Assembly: GCA_013398955.1 (NCBI GenBank) | Contig: VWPU01006181.1 | Coordinates: forward strand, 62,550-126,549 | DNA length: 64,000 nucleotides | Source of the DNA: Callaeas wilsoni | Taxonomy: Eukaryota; Chordata; Aves; Passeriformes; Callaeidae | Reading direction: 5' to 3' | Shown here: in pieces, positions 62,521 to 64,000 of the stretch | Layout: every line of letters starts with the position of its first letter | How positions within the stretch are numbered: position 1 is the stretch's first letter | Made by a program: the position numbers and the translations under genes | The notes under the pieces: model-generated | Databases searched by the model: none | What the model was told of the DNA's origin: nothing | The model's input: the letters and a program-made list of their open reading frames with translations, nothing else

Positions 62521-62788
62521 GGACCACAGAATCGTCACAGAATCATTAACATTGGCAAAAACCTCTAAGACGATCGAGTCCAACCTTTGGCCAAACACCA
62601 CCTTTTCAACTAGACCAGAGCACTGATTGCCACATCCAGTCAATTCTTGAACACCTCCAGGGATGATGACTCCACCACTTCCCTGGGAAGTCCATTCCAA
62701 TGCTTAACAACCCCTTAAGTGAATAAATTTTTCTGATGTCCAACCTGAACCTCCTCTGGCACAGCTTGAGGTTACATCCTTTTGTCAT
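62521..62788 (-). mobile_element. CR1 LINE, 3' fragment of a different subfamily
   Basis: Opens with ACAGAATCGTCACAGAATCA, a CR1 terminal repeat. It then follows the alternative tail in which 'acctctaagacgatcgagtccaacc', 'gatgactccaccacttccctggg', 'ccaatgcttaacaacccc' and 'cttgaggttac' blocks are found in order. This tail differs from the one in the 2.86, 8.23 and 22.66 kb copies, so at least two CR1 subfamilies are present. It is in minus orientation, and about 270 bp are kept. Confidence 0.92.
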
Positions 62789-64000
62789 AAAACAACTCAT
62801 AAAACACAACACAGAAATGACCAAAGGCTGACACTCACCAGGTTTCACATAATCAAATTTTACAAGTTTCAAAAGCAACTCAGCAATGACTGCAAATTGC
62901 TAAAGAACAAAGTAGCAAATGATAAATTGATTGCCTGCTGTTTCTTTGTGCACTAATTTGTGTTATGGCTTTCCAATCTGAAATTGCTTGACTAGTTTTT
63001 TGCCAATTGTTTTCATTTTTAGCTCAAATTGCAAACGAAATGACTGTGGTAACCTGAATGCATAAAGTCTAATGAAGAATTGATCAATTGTCATATTGTA
63101 GGGTTTTTCTGAACACTGGTTTCTGGCCTATCTTCTCAGGATGAAAATTACAGTTATTAGCCAATTACCAACTAAGAATGCAAAACTGAGTGTTGTTTTG
63201 ATAACAGAAAGATGGAAGAAAGCCTGAAATAATGCCTGTCTGCCCGTAATCACCTTGTTCACCTAGGGATGGAGATGCACAGATAACATTTTCAGCTGAA
63301 TTATTGCCTAGCAAAAGAATTGAGATCTGGTTGCTTCCTCCTTCAATTCAGTAACGCTATTTTTTAAACCATGTTTTTCACTAAGAGGTATAACTTTATT
63401 TTATAATCTAAAAGTATACTCTGGCTGTTATCAGGCAAGAAGGAGGTGGAAGAGTAGAATGAAAAGCTCAGCATGGAAATGGCTCCATGGAAGTAAAAAA
63501 CTGCTAGGATTCATCTCATCTGGTGAGAAGAAGCTGTACTGCGTTAGCAGTGTCTGAGGAGGAGAGTGGTTCTCATTGAGAACACTCCATCTGGCAATCT
63601 GATTTTCTTTTATTTTCTTTCTAAAGAACAGAAAGTGCCAGTGCTATACCTCCTGTAAGAAGCACCATGTCGAGGGCGGTGGAAGAAATCTCCATCCCAG
63701 TCCAACTCATCCCTACATGGGAAACCCCCCCACAGCCCAGTCAGCCTCTAAGGGACAGAGCTCATTTCTGCCCCAGAGGACCTTCTGAGGACACAGACCT
63801 CCCCAATACATTTTTAAGACAGCAGAAGCTTTAAAACACACAAAGCTACCCTGTGATCAAAGTTAATTCAGTGTAAATGAGAAGAAATCAGTAGATTTGC
63901 CTTCTGCACGGCTGATCCCGATCAAAGCACAGCTGCCTATAATACTTACCATATGGGGCAACAATTGTCTCCTGTTTATTCCTGTGCCTCCCTAATCCTC
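62789..64000. other. Non-coding stretch, nothing recognised
   Basis: Ordinary AT-rich sequence in its first kilobase, with a slightly GC-richer end. I see no repeat family, no splice-flanked frame and no RNA gene. Confidence 0.6.

Noticed and set aside
1..64000. tRNA genes, rRNA, known microRNAs, telomeric or CRISPR repeats
   Set aside because: I looked for GGTTCGAATCC-type tRNA B boxes, several common microRNA seeds with hairpins, TTAGGG arrays and regularly spaced repeats and saw none. A covariance-model search could still find diverged ones.

Overview
The window looks like nuclear DNA from a bird. The main evidence is six or seven 5'-truncated CR1 LINE copies that keep the avian-type CR1 3' end (a short repeat related to ATTCTATG), set in AT-rich, stop-rich single-copy sequence with long homopolymers and GTTTT-type low-complexity tracts. 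There is no bacterial-style gene packing, no operon, no ribosome binding site, no tRNA or rRNA gene, no CRISPR array and no recognisable retroviral coding region. Nearly all long reading frames are what open stretches in non-coding vertebrate DNA look like. None of their translations belongs to a protein family I recognise.

Layout. 1-31.9 kb: AT-rich intergenic or intronic sequence with CR1 copies at 2.86, 8.23 and 22.66 kb, a degenerate CR1 at 18.2 kb, and an old MIR/CORE-SINE-like copy at 15.73-15.93 kb. It also holds several short inverted repeats, a homeodomain/GATA motif cluster near 13.3 kb, and a 60-bp duplication around the only ambiguous base (24599). 31.9-36.7 kb: GC content rises and ends in the only clear CpG-rich block (about 35.88-36.42 kb). 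This is followed by a CRE/AP-1-like site, a CATAAAAG box, an ATG with a signal-peptide-like reading frame and a strong splice donor at 36651. It is the best candidate for a promoter and first exon (plus strand) in the window. 36.7-64 kb: intron-like or intergenic sequence with a CR1 at 39.67 kb, a smaller CpG-rich stretch with a MIR-like tract at 40.4-40.8 kb, and overlapping open frames at 47.8-48.5 kb. The longest frame of the window lies at 57.12-57.78 kb. Two short tandem duplications (34 bp at 56.8 kb, 99 bp at 62.0 kb) and CR1 copies at 61.28 and 62.52 kb complete this part.

How the parts work together. If the 36.55-36.65 kb exon is real, the window is the promoter and first intron of a gene for a secreted or membrane protein read rightwards, plus its 5' flanking desert. 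If it is not, the window is a gene desert. I could not name the gene. I found no undescribed multi-gene system here. The points most worth checking are the candidate first exon, the ancient SINE remnants, the motif clusters and the tandem duplications.
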